64,000 nt of DNA from contig NZ_NJAG01000041.1 in assembly GCF_002872335.1 (NCBI RefSeq), positions 1-64,000 on the forward strand, written 5' to 3'. The position numbers and the translations under genes were made by a program. The notes beneath the pieces are model-generated. The model searched no databases and was not told the DNA's origin. It saw nothing but the letters and a program-made list of their open reading frames with translations. How positions within the stretch are numbered: position 1 is the first letter of the stretch; the number at the start of each line of letters is the position of its first letter. Shown here in pieces: positions 1 to 8,329 of this stretch. Source of the DNA: Siphonobacter sp. BAB-5405. GTDB taxonomy: Bacteria > Bacteroidota > Bacteroidia > Cytophagales > Spirosomataceae.

Positions 1-2
1 CC

Positions 3-56
3 GTGAAACTGGAAGACTTCGCCAAAGAATTTGCGGGGGCTTATCAGCAAGGATAG
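3..56 (+). CDS. C-terminal end of a plus-strand gene (partial)
   Basis: One frame is open from the left edge and ends at a TAG at 54-56, giving a 17-residue tail (VKLEDFAKEFAGAYQQG). The composition looks like a normal helical protein C-terminus, and a bidirectional hairpin follows at 139-168, as expected after a gene end. The product cannot be identified from so few residues, and this could be a chance open stretch. Confidence 0.4.
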   Translation: MKLEDFAKEFAGAYQQG

Positions 57-138
57 GTTTTTACGAGTTATTAGTTATCAAGGGTTGAGCTTATTGAAAA
101 TAACATCCGTTTATCGAAACCTTTGATTTAGATACGCA

Positions 139-168
139 AAACCCCGTAAGTGAAAGCTTACGGGGTTT
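139..168. terminator. Bidirectional intrinsic terminator
   Basis: A perfect 12-bp stem (AAACCCCGTAAG paired with CTTACGGGGTTT) with a 6-nt loop is followed by a T run on the plus strand and an A run on the other side. It lies between the convergent partial plus-strand gene and the SusD gene, so it probably ends both transcripts. Confidence 0.8.
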
Positions 169-188
169 TTGCCTCAAAAAAGCTTTAC

Positions 189-1679
189 TTATTGGGGATT
201 CTGTACGACAACCCCGTTGGAGTTGTTGATCTCATCCTGCGGAATCAGAAACTGCCAGCGAATGTCTCCGGCGGGCACCTCGAATACGCCGTTGTTATAA
301 GCCGCATTGTGGTTTCCACCGTTCCGGTTCAGGGGAGCATTGGTGCGTTTCAAATCGTAAAAACGGAAGCCTTCCCCCCAAAGCTCCATCCGGCGTTGCG
401 TCATGATTTCTTCAATCAGAGCATCACCCGTTTTCGTGGATTTCACGTATTGCGGATCGCGATTAACGGCCAGGGGGTACAGTACATCCGCCGCCTCGGC
501 ATTTTTCCCCTGCCGGGCCAGGGCTTCGGCTTCAATCAGATACATCTCTGCCACCCGCATGTAGGGAACGTCTCCGATACTCAGGGATTGGTCTGCTACG
601 CGGAATTTCCTGGAATGATAGGCATACCGCTGAAAGTTGGAAGCAGGCAGGGGGAATTCTGCCGTATTCCTGCCCGTGGGATCCCAGAGTTTTTTGCGAA
701 TATCCGTTGCGGAAATTTTGTCGTACAAGGCCGAAAAAATCAGTTTCGGGGCCGAACGGATAGCCGTTGAGTTGTAATTATTGGACATGTACGCGAAAAA
801 CGAATAGAAATAATTCGTCTGATCGGCCACAATGCGGGAAGACCACATCCACTCTGGATTGCTGTAGTTGTTAAAACCCGACAGATAATCTTCATTCGTC
901 ATGAGCGTAAACCGGGCCCGAGCCTCTTTCGCAAACTGAGCCGCCGTCGCGTAATCCTGCTGGGTCAGTGCTACGCGAGCCTTGATGCCTTTCGCTACGT
1001 TAATGTCAAAGTGCGATTTGTTGGTGCGGGTATAGCCATCGAACAGTCCAATCGCTTCCGTCAGGTCCTTGTGAATCTGGGTGTATACTTCCGCTACCGT
1101 ATTCCGGGGCGTCGGCGTCGTTTTGGGTTCTAATACCAGCGGAATGCCCAGACCACTGTTCGGCTGTCCGGCTACGTAACGTTCCCCGTACAACTGCACC
1201 GCCTGAAAATACGCCCAGGCCCGGTACGTCAATGCCTCCGCCTTGATGGCTTTTTTATCGGCTTCCGGACCTTCGGCGTTATCGATACCAGCCAGCAGCA
1301 TGTTTACGTTGCCAATGATGACGTAGTAAAATGTGTAGTTGTAGAAGGAACTGCTACTTGACGGATTTCGGTGGTTGATCCAGCGGTACTCATTCAGCAA
1401 ACCATTGTTGGAGGCATTGGGAAACACGACGTCCTCTCCCATAATGTCCATATACATCATATTTCCCGACTGTCCCCCCTGTACCTGCGTACCAAAGATT
1501 TGGGAATACAGAATCCGGTGAATCCCGTTGAGAGCCGCCCAGGCATTCTTCGTCGAGGTAAACGCGTCGTCCGTCAGTACCTGATCGGTGGGTTTTTTTT
1601 CCAGAAAATCTTTATTACAGGAGGCTAACAAGCTCAGTGCCAGTACGCCCATCATTCCACTTTTCACTATATTTTTCAT
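189..1679 (-). CDS. RagB/SusD family nutrient-uptake outer membrane lipoprotein
   Basis: This is a SusD-type glycan-binding lipoprotein of 496 aa, expected on the outer membrane surface as the lid of a SusC transporter. It has a lipoprotein signal ending in LLAS-C21 followed by the family-typical NKDFLEKKPTD. The C-terminal half carries the usual EAEALARQG...RRMELWGEGFRFYDLKR pattern of SusD proteins. It starts 27 nt after the stop of the SusC gene, so the two form one transcript. No glycoside hydrolase gene is attached, so the substrate cannot be inferred. Family assignment is firm; function depends on the partner SusC, which is interrupted. Confidence 0.93.
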   Translation of the reverse strand: MKNIVKSGMMGVLALSLLASCNKDFLEKKPTDQVLTDDAFTSTKNAWAALNGIHRILYSQIFGTQVQGGQSGNMMYMDIMGEDVVFPNASNNGLLNEYRWINHRNPSSSSSFYNYTFYYVIIGNVNMLLAGIDNAEGPEADKKAIKAEALTYRAWAYFQAVQLYGERYVAGQPNSGLGIPLVLEPKTTPTPRNTVAEVYTQIHKDLTEAIGLFDGYTRTNKSHFDINVAKGIKARVALTQQDYATAAQFAKEARARFTLMTNEDYLSGFNNYSNPEWMWSSRIVADQTNYFYSFFAYMSNNYNSTAIRSAPKLIFSALYDKISATDIRKKLWDPTGRNTAEFPLPASNFQRYAYHSRKFRVADQSLSIGDVPYMRVAEMYLIEAEALARQGKNAEAADVLYPLAVNRDPQYVKSTKTGDALIEEIMTQRRMELWGEGFRFYDLKRTNAPLNRNGGNHNAAYNNGVFEVPAGDIRWQFLIPQDEINNSNGVVVQNPQ

Positions 1680-1706
1680 GATTCAATGCTTCTGTTAAGT
1701 GGTTTA

Positions 1707-4700
1707 CTAAAATCCCAGGCGGGCTCCGATGGACAATACGCGGTTAAAGTTGTAGGTATTGTCAACCGTTCCGTTGAACGAGCCCGTTACGTTCATACCG
1801 CGACGGGTCGAGAACAGAGCCAGGTTTTCTCCCGCGAAATACAGACTGGCCGATTTGGCTCCAATACCTGATAACCAGCTCACGGGCAGCGTGTAACTAA
1901 GGGTAATGTTGTTGAGCTGGAGGAAGGACGCATCCGTCAGGAAGCGGGTGCTTTCGCCGGTCAGGTTCGCCACATCGCCGTTATCGAAACGAGGTACATC
2001 CGTTACGTCACCGGCTTTCTGCCAGCGTTTGAACGCATCTTTGTGCAGAGCCGTGCCGTACGTGCCGCCGTGCATCAACTGACGATACGCGTTGTCATAC
2101 ACTTTACCTCCCACCTGGAACGTCAGTACAAAACTCAGCGAAATGCCTTTGTAGGACAGGTTATGATTCATGGAACCATAGAACTTGGGAATCGACGAAA
2201 AGCCGGTATAGCGGTAGTTGGCTTCTGAAATCACTCGCGTCAGCGTATCCGCACCCACGATTTTTGCGTTGGTCGTCAGGGTGTTGGTTTTGTACATCGC
2301 TAAACCCGTTTCCGAATCAATCCCGTGGAATTCCCGCATGTAGAAATCATAGATGGAATGACCCACGCTGTACGCTTTGGTACCCGTCTGAATCAGGGGC
2401 TGACTTTCGGGCATCTTGGTAATTTTGTTCTTGAAGGACGTTAGGTTGAGCGTTACGGCGTAGCGGAAATCCTGCGTCCGAACCACCTCGCCCGTCAGTT
2501 GAAGTTCAACGCCCCGGTTGTATAAACTACCGATGTTGCGGTTTACTTCAAACTCTCCACTGGTCGTACCGCCATTCGCCAGGGCCAGGGGTACGCTAAA
2601 GATCAGTCCGTCGGTAGCCCGGTTGAAAAACTCCACGCTACCCGACACCCGGTTCCGTAGTACGCTGAAGTCAATGCCAACGTCGAAGTTCTTGGCCGTC
2701 TCCCAGGTCAGCTGGTAGTTGGCAATGGAAGCCTGCGTAAAACCCGGCTCGGCGTTGTTGTTACGGGCCAATTCATACAAACCCTGGTAGGGATAATAGC
2801 CGAGATCGCCGAGGTCTTCGTTACCGACCACGCCGTACGAGGCCCGCAGTTTCAGCATACTCAACCAGTTGATATTCTTCAGGAAGTCCTCTTTTTCGAT
2901 GTTGTAAGCCGCTCCCAACGACCAGAACGTAGCCCAGCGTACGTCTTTGTAAAACTTGGAGTTCCCATCCCGCCGGATCGACGCATTCAGTACGTATTTC
3001 TTGTCGAAATCGTAGCTGGCCCGGGCAAAGTAACTTTCAATCCCGTAGTTATCTTCCCGCGAGGAAACGTTGAGTACCGTGGCGAAGTTGGGCAATTCCG
3101 TAATACCATCGACGATGATCCCCGCCCGGGCTCCGACCATGTAGTTATATTTGTATGTATAACTTTCGTGGCCGCCCAGTACATTCAGGTTGTGCTTACC
3201 GAAGGATTTATCGTATTCCAGCAACTGATTGAACGTACTGCTCATGGTCCGGTACAGGTAGTGGTACGAACGGCCCGCCGGAGCACCATCGCCAATAATG
3301 GGGTTGTCTTAGGTACGACGGTGGCGATCCTGCAAATCGAAGCTGATGTTGGACGTAGCTTTTAAACTGGGCAAAATGTTGATCGTGGCATAGGCCCGGC
3401 CACCGATAATGCCCGTTTCTTCTTTTCGGTCATTCAGCTCATTTTCCCAGACGGCGTGACGGCCACTGGAGAAAGGACGACTGTCGCCCATATCGTATAC
3501 TTTGTTGCCGTCTTTATCCAGCACATACGCTCCCGTGGCCGGATCATGTTTGTAGACCGGGTAGATCGGCCCCATGAAACGGGTGATGTAGAAGGGATTA
3601 ATGAAAGACGTTCCACCCGTACCAGCATCGGTATTGGACCGACTGTAGCTTCCGTTCAGGTTGAGACCCGTTTTGAACCATTGGGTCGGCTGCGTATTCA
3701 TATTAACGCGAGCCGTAAAACGCTCAAAATCAGATTTCAGCAAATAGCCTTGTTCTTTCGTATACCCAACCGAGGCGAAGTAATCGGATTTATTCGCTCC
3801 TCCGTCGTAGGAGATGTTGTAATTCTGACGACTCTGTCCACCCCGCTGAATGGCTTTAACCCAGTTCAGATCTTCGGGATACAGCAACTGGGCATTGGGA
3901 TTCAATACCCCATTCGCATCAACAATCTGATTATTCGCCACATTGAAGGGATTGTACTTCAACAGATCGTAGATGCCCGTATAGTTTCTTCCCAGATATT
4001 GAGTAGTCTGACCAGCGGCAATGCTTCCGGCTACTTCTTGTGGAATTCTCAGCGAACCGTATTGCAGCGTATTCCGCTGAACTTCCCACATCAGGGGATA
4101 GTATTCCTGAGCCGAAACGGTTTCGTATTCGGGTAAGCCCCGGGAAATGGTTCCTACGGATGCGTTGAAGTTCAGATTGTTACGGTTATTCTTTCCTTTT
4201 TTGGTCGTAATCAGGATTACCCCGTTGGCTCCCCTTGATCCGTAGATGGCTGTTGTAGAGGCGTCTTTGAGTACGTTAATGGACTCAATATCATCCGGAT
4301 TGAGACTGCTGGTATTCATGTTGAAAGGCACACCATCTACCACGTACAAGGCCGAGTTGGAGGCCGAAATGGAACCGAATCCCCGAACGCGAATGGCAGG
4401 TGCCGAACCCGGAGCCCCGCCCGACTGGATGGTCTGAACGCCCGGAGCCGCTCCCACCAGTGCGTTGAGTGCATTGGATACGGGTCGCTTGGCAATGTCG
4501 ATGGCTTTTACCTGAGCGGACGATCCGACGTGTGTTTCCTTACTGACGGTACCGTAACCCACGACCATTACTTCATTGAGTACCTGCGATTCTTCCTGTA
4601 AGATGACATCAACCGTGGTTTTGTTAGTAATGTCGATTTCGGACCTGGTAAAACCAATGTTACTGAAGACCAGAACGGTTTGCCCTCTGGGGACAATCAA

Positions 4701-4880
4701 CGTATAACGTCCTTCGGCATTGGTAACGGTTCCGGTAGTGGTGCCCTTTACGGCTACGCTGACACCCGGTAAGGGTACGCCTTCCTGCGAAGAAGTCACG
4801 ACCCCTTTTACAGTAGTTTGTGCATAGAGAAAGCTTCCTGTCAGAACTAGGAACAGAAAGCTGAGTAGAGATTTACTCAT
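1707..4880 (-). pseudogene. SusC/RagA TonB-dependent transporter interrupted by one in-frame stop
   Basis: The N-terminal part (4880-3309, 523 codons) has a signal peptide (to about FLYAQ), a carboxypeptidase-like CNA-B domain (about 22-95), a TonB-box region and the plug domain with the SusC pattern YVVDGVPF...YGSRGANGVILITTKKG. It ends at TAA 3309-3311 after DLQDRHRRT. The same frame continues without a shift (DNPIIGDGAPAGRSYHYLYRT, then the ORF starting at 3245) through the beta-barrel to an aromatic-ending C-terminus (ARLGF). Read through, it would be 1057 codons, a normal SusC length. A single base change from a Tyr codon (TAT/TAC) would explain the TAA. It may be a recent nonsense mutation, a base-call error or a read-through stop. 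It is co-transcribed with the SusD gene downstream. Confidence 0.88.
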
Positions 4881-5103
4881 AGAGCGAGTGAATTAATAGT
4901 GGTAAGGGAGTACGAAAGAGCCCTAAAACTAGGTTCACTTGCAGGTAAATAAAAATTTGTCAAATAAGTTATTCGAAAAATCTTATATTAAGTTTATATA
5001 TTAAAATAAAATTAAATTTCGTCTTTTCAACAAAGACCATACATATCCTTATATGAAAGTAGTGAATACATACTATCTATAGTTTAAGATGGCTACCAAG
5101 CAA

Positions 5104-5135
5104 AAACTCCCGCCAACGCTGGTTGACGGGAGTTT
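5104..5135 (-). terminator. Intrinsic terminator of the SDR gene
   Basis: An AAACTCCCG/CGGGAGTTT stem is extended by an inner CAAC/GTTG pairing after one mismatch. On the minus strand it is followed directly by TTTTTG (complement of 5101-5106). It sits about 45 nt past the stop of the SDR gene. Confidence 0.8.
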
Positions 5136-5177
5136 AACGGTGTGGAATTCCACGCATTACCTTATGAACTATATCCG

Positions 5178-5969
5178 CTATACGAAACCGTAAGCATTCG
5201 ACTGACCACCATCAATGGCGATGGTTTGACCATTCACATAGCCACAATCTTCGCTTAACAGAAAAACAACCAGTTTCGCTACCTCTTCGGGCTGACCCAG
5301 CCGTTTGGTGGGGTTAAACGATGCGTATTCGGCTTCGGCCTTTTTCGGATCTTCGGGATTGATCTGATTGAAAGCCTCGGCCACCATCGGCGTCAGGATA
5401 GCTCCCGGAGCGATGGCGTTGGTCAGGATACCGAACCGACCGTATTCGAGTGCCGCATTCTTGGTGATGCCACTGACGGCGTGTTTGGTAGCAACGTAGG
5501 GCGTTTGGTTCATCACACCCCGAATACCTCCGACGGAAGCCACGTTCACAATGCGTCCGTACTCCTGCGTTTGCATGACCGGAATGATGTAACGTAGCCC
5601 ATAATACGCACCCATCAGGTTGATGTCGATCACCTTCTGGAATACGTTCAGATCGTAATCCGTCAGTGAAGCCTGACGCCCCTCAATACCTGCATTGTTA
5701 TAAAAACCGTCGATTCGACCGTATGCATTTACGGTTTCCTCGACGTAATTCTTCACCGCTTCTTCGCTGGAAACGTCCGCTACGACGGTCAGCACTTTCG
5801 CTTCCGGATAGCTCTTTTTAATCTGCTGCTGGGCCTTTTCCAACGCCTCAGCATTATAATCCACTAACGATAGGATGGCTCCTTCTTTGGCCGCTTCCAG
5901 GGCGGTAGCCAAGCCTAAACCCATGCCTGCACCCGTTATGACGATTACTTTGTTTTCTAGCTTTTTCAT
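5178..5969 (-). CDS. Short-chain dehydrogenase/reductase (SDR), classical type
   Basis: This is a cytosolic NAD(P)-dependent oxidoreductase of 263 aa, the usual length for classical SDRs. Visible motifs are the nucleotide-binding TGAGMGLG (12-19), NNAG (91-94), the catalytic Ser at about 145 and YVATK (Tyr158, Lys162), plus the IDGGQ C-terminal signature. An acidic Asp37 after strand beta2 (SLVDYN) suggests NAD rather than NADP preference, which is an inference. The protein resembles glucose-1-dehydrogenase and cyclic-alcohol dehydrogenase homologues, but the substrate cannot be told from sequence. It is a single gene with its own terminator. Confidence 0.92.
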   Translation of the reverse strand: MKKLENKVIVITGAGMGLGLATALEAAKEGAILSLVDYNAEALEKAQQQIKKSYPEAKVLTVVADVSSEEAVKNYVEETVNAYGRIDGFYNNAGIEGRQASLTDYDLNVFQKVIDINLMGAYYGLRYIIPVMQTQEYGRIVNVASVGGIRGVMNQTPYVATKHAVSGITKNAALEYGRFGILTNAIAPGAILTPMVAEAFNQINPEDPKKAEAEYASFNPTKRLGQPEEVAKLVVFLLSEDCGYVNGQTIAIDGGQSNAYGFV

Positions 5970-6140
5970 ATCATTATAGTAATTGTACTTACTAAATAAC
6001 CCTCTTACCAGCAGAAAGGTTTAGATCTTTTGAAAACTATCTGTATCTACATATAATTTCACTTTACGAGTGAACGGATTGTATGCGAGATTTCTTAACC
6101 CTGAGCACCAGACAGGTCTGGCCAGAGTTGTCTGACTTTA

Positions 6141-7067
6141 CTAACGTCTGAGGTCTTTCGTGAGGTTGGCAAATACGTAATCATGCTCCTGACGGATGCC
6201 AAGTTTTTCCAGGGGCTCCCAATACCAGCGGGGCGTCAGTACGGACGTATAGGTGGTAATGCGGGTTAGTTTACAGGCCTTACCCTCTACGGCGTCGAAG
6301 TAATAGATGGCTTCTTTGAAACCCAGCCATTTCCGGCCAATGAGGTTATAGTCGATAACATCCATTTTCAGCACTTTACCTCGTTTCAGTTCGGTAATTT
6401 TCTCGACGATGGTTCCGCCACCAAAGTCGGAATTACTAAGTTTGCCACCTTTGAAATAACAGGTCCGCAGGCCCCCGACTGCTTCTTTTTCCAGGACACA
6501 TTTCACGGGAATCGGTAAATCAAAATGCATCAGAAAGGGCTTTTCAGCATCCAGCGTATCGACGGATTTGATGGCGTCGTATACCTGTTCGGGCGTGTAA
6601 GGAAAGACTTGCTCCGTCCGTACTTCAATAATGGCTTCTTTGTCAGTATTCAGAAAATGTTCCGCAGGGGCGGCAATCAGGAACGGAATCAGGGGAAGCA
6701 ACAGAACCGATACCCGATCGGTACTTTTCATCTGATCATACCGTTTCACCAGATGCGAAAGTACGTAACCGAAGAAGATCAGGGGTACGATCAGGGGCAG
6801 GGTCATGACAATACAAAGCAATCCGGATAAGCCGGGTATATACAGGGCCAGCAGCACGATCACGGTTGTACCAATCGCTCCCCAGAGCAGATACTTCTTG
6901 TTAGGCATAGCCCCGATGGAAATTCCCAGGACGAGGGGTAGTAGAATAAATAAAACCCAACCATAGTTAACCAGACCCAGGAACAGAAACGCAATGCCCG
7001 TACCCAGAAAAAGAAGCGTCACCAGAATGGAAATGCGAAAACTGCGGTCCGCTAAAATAGCTTTCAT
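6141..7067 (-). CDS. Membrane protein with C-terminal SRPBCC-like domain
   Basis: The 308-aa protein has about five hydrophobic segments in residues 12-140 (two close pairs and one at about 125-140). A soluble C-terminal half (about 150-308) has the flow of a START/SRPBCC polyketide-cyclase-like fold: TEQVFPYTPEQVYDAIKSVD early, a glycine-rich centre, and a long C-terminal helix region (YWEPLEKLGIRQEHDYVFANL). The molecular role is unknown. The start is an ATG, and a candidate -7 box lies about 60 nt upstream. No neighbour suggests a pathway. Confidence 0.7.
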   Translation of the reverse strand: MKAILADRSFRISILVTLLFLGTGIAFLFLGLVNYGWVLFILLPLVLGISIGAMPNKKYLLWGAIGTTVIVLLALYIPGLSGLLCIVMTLPLIVPLIFFGYVLSHLVKRYDQMKSTDRVSVLLLPLIPFLIAAPAEHFLNTDKEAIIEVRTEQVFPYTPEQVYDAIKSVDTLDAEKPFLMHFDLPIPVKCVLEKEAVGGLRTCYFKGGKLSNSDFGGGTIVEKITELKRGKVLKMDVIDYNLIGRKWLGFKEAIYYFDAVEGKACKLTRITTYTSVLTPRWYWEPLEKLGIRQEHDYVFANLTKDLRR

Positions 7068-7126
7068 AAATCAGAAAATCGTTTTACCTGTCAGGACTAG
7101 AGGGCATCGGAGATGCAGAGAGGATT

Positions 7127-7134
7127 CAAAGTTA
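7127..7134 (-). promoter_or_regulatory. Candidate -7 box (TAACTTTG)
   Basis: This fits the Bacteroidota -7 consensus TAnnTTTG on the minus strand, about 60 nt upstream of the ATG of the membrane/SRPBCC gene. No clear -33 TTTG was found, so it could be a chance match. Confidence 0.4.
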
Positions 7135-7168
7135 CCACTTCTATCACTTGGCAGAACAAGACATTCAG

Positions 7169-7642
7169 TTATGAATTCATTAAGTTTTGAAACCCGTACG
7201 CTTCATTGAATTCAATCTGAAATTTTTCCAGTAAGCTTCGGTATTCGTCCTGAAACGTCTGCGTAGCGTGGTGCTTTTCCTGGTTCTGGATGTAATGATA
7301 AACGCTCGCGATTTGTGAATGGCTGTAAGAAAAGACGCCATAGCCCCGCTGCCACTCAAAACGCTCCGGCGTCAGTTGCTGGTCATTGATGTATTTAGAA
7401 AATTTGGCCTTGACGGTTTTCATTAACTCGGAGATCGATACGACTGGCTTCAGACTTATCAGGCCATGGACATGATCGGCTACCCCATTTACCAGAATCG
7501 TTCGGCAACCAGATTCGTTGATCAGGTTGCCGATTACTGCAAAAACTTCCTTCCGCCAGTCGTTGTGTAACATTGCCTGCCGATATTTTACAGCAAAGAC
7601 CAAATGCAGGTAGACTTGATGATAGGTATTAGCCCTAATCAT
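7169..7642 (-). CDS. Y1 (IS200-like / REP-associated) transposase
   Basis: This 157-aa HUH-type single-strand transposase has the metal-binding HVH pair (His57, His59, in ADHVHGLI) and the catalytic tyrosine (Tyr117, in YHYIQNQ) of the Y1 transposase family. The sequence runs past the Tyr with a basic/aromatic tail, as in stand-alone RAYT-like proteins. No TnpB gene is adjacent. About 170 nt upstream of the start lies a cluster of palindromes with GAGCC-TAC-GGCTC cores that also occur at 58 kb, which fits a RAYT that mobilizes or once mobilized such repeats (inference). It looks intact: full length, with both motifs present. Confidence 0.85.
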   Translation of the reverse strand: MIRANTYHQVYLHLVFAVKYRQAMLHNDWRKEVFAVIGNLINESGCRTILVNGVADHVHGLISLKPVVSISELMKTVKAKFSKYINDQQLTPERFEWQRGYGVFSYSHSQIASVYHYIQNQEKHHATQTFQDEYRSLLEKFQIEFNEAYGFQNLMNS

Positions 7643-7810
7643 AGGGTTGAGAGGGCTAATGTATCGGTTGGGAAAGGGGGGTTGGAAGGGGTATTGGAAA
7701 TTTTGATTGAAGGCTAGTTGGAAGGGAGGAGCGTCAGGAGTGGGATTTGGTCTTGGTATGTTTTGTCTTTAGATGTGGAGAAAGGGCGTTAAAATGCTGA
7801 TAAAAAGGAC

Positions 7811-7978
7811 GTAGGGTTGAAACCCTACCCTACAGGATGGTTCGAGCCTACGGCTCCTGTTTGGACTTTTTTATAGGAACTTACTTTTCTTGATGCCTCT
7901 TTATCTCTCAACCCAATTAATAAGAGCCATAGGCTCGACCCATCCTGTAACCTTGGTATTTTAATCCAAGTAAAGACT
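7811..7978. repeat. Composite palindromic intergenic element (family B), copy 1
   Basis: In order it contains an 8-bp inverted repeat (GTAGGGTT/AACCCTAC, 7811-7828), a GAGCC-TAC-GGCTC hairpin (7844-7856), a spacer, an inverted GAGCC-ATA-GGCTC hairpin (7924-7936) and a short TTGG...CCAA palindrome (7953-7970). The two GAGCC units sit in longer inverted arms: TACAGGATGG-t-TCGAGCC on one side, and the same in reverse complement on the other. The same architecture recurs at about 57.99-58.13 kb. This is non-coding and probably a REP/BIME-like element. The whole stretch from 7643 to 8201 has no gene. Confidence 0.7.
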
Positions 7979-8180
7979 CTACAACACAGATTGAGGATTA
8001 AGTCTATCTGTGCTCAATCAGGCAATACCTTGATTTTCATTTACATATTCTTCCTACCGCTTCAAAATATGATAGTACATTTTACGCCTTCCGCATGTAC
8101 TATAACCCATTCAAACCCGCTCATAGAAAAAGTATTTTCATAAATAGTAAAAATAAATTAGCTATTCGAGAAAAAGTGTT

Positions 8181-8188
8181 TACCTTTG
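8181..8188 (+). promoter_or_regulatory. -7 promoter box (TACCTTTG) of the tRNA
   Basis: An exact TAnnTTTG match ends 13 nt before the tRNA 5' end, the right place for a Bacteroidota housekeeping promoter. A clear -33 TTTG is not visible. Confidence 0.75.
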
Positions 8189-8201
8189 TATCACAAAACA
8201 C

Positions 8202-8274
8202 CGCGGGATGGAGCAGTTGGCAGCTCGTTGGGCTCATAACCCAAAGGTCACAGGTTCGAGTCCTGTTCCCGCTA
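8202..8274 (+). tRNA. Initiator tRNA-fMet (CAT)
   Basis: This is a 73-nt cloverleaf: acceptor arm GCGGGA/TCCCGC, D arm GAGC/GCTC, anticodon arm TTGGG-CTCATAA-CCCAA with anticodon CAT, and T arm ACAGG-TTCGAGT-CCTGT. The first base C1 faces T72 and does not pair, and the anticodon stem ends in three G:C pairs. Both are hallmarks of initiator tRNA. CCA is not encoded. It has its own promoter and terminator and is a single tRNA gene here. Confidence 0.96.
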
Positions 8275-8277
8275 CTA

Positions 8278-8307
8278 AAAAAGCCGATCAGTACTGATCG
8301 GCTTTTT
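8278..8307. terminator. Bidirectional terminator after the tRNA
   Basis: A perfectly self-complementary 30-nt stretch (AAAAAGCCGATCAGT and its complement) ends in a T run on both strands. It lies between the tRNA and the convergent pectate-lyase gene and can end both. Confidence 0.88.
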
Positions 8308-8329
8308 ATTTTGTACCTACCTGGCTACA

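Noticed and set aside
3456-4136. Plus-strand 226-aa open frame inside the SusC gene
   Set aside because: It is antisense to a clear SusC reading frame and has no protein-like motif; a shadow frame.
6107-6120. Short palindrome CCAGAC-AG-GTCTGG after the membrane/SRPBCC gene
   Set aside because: Only a 6-bp stem with almost no loop and no T tract; too weak to call a terminator.
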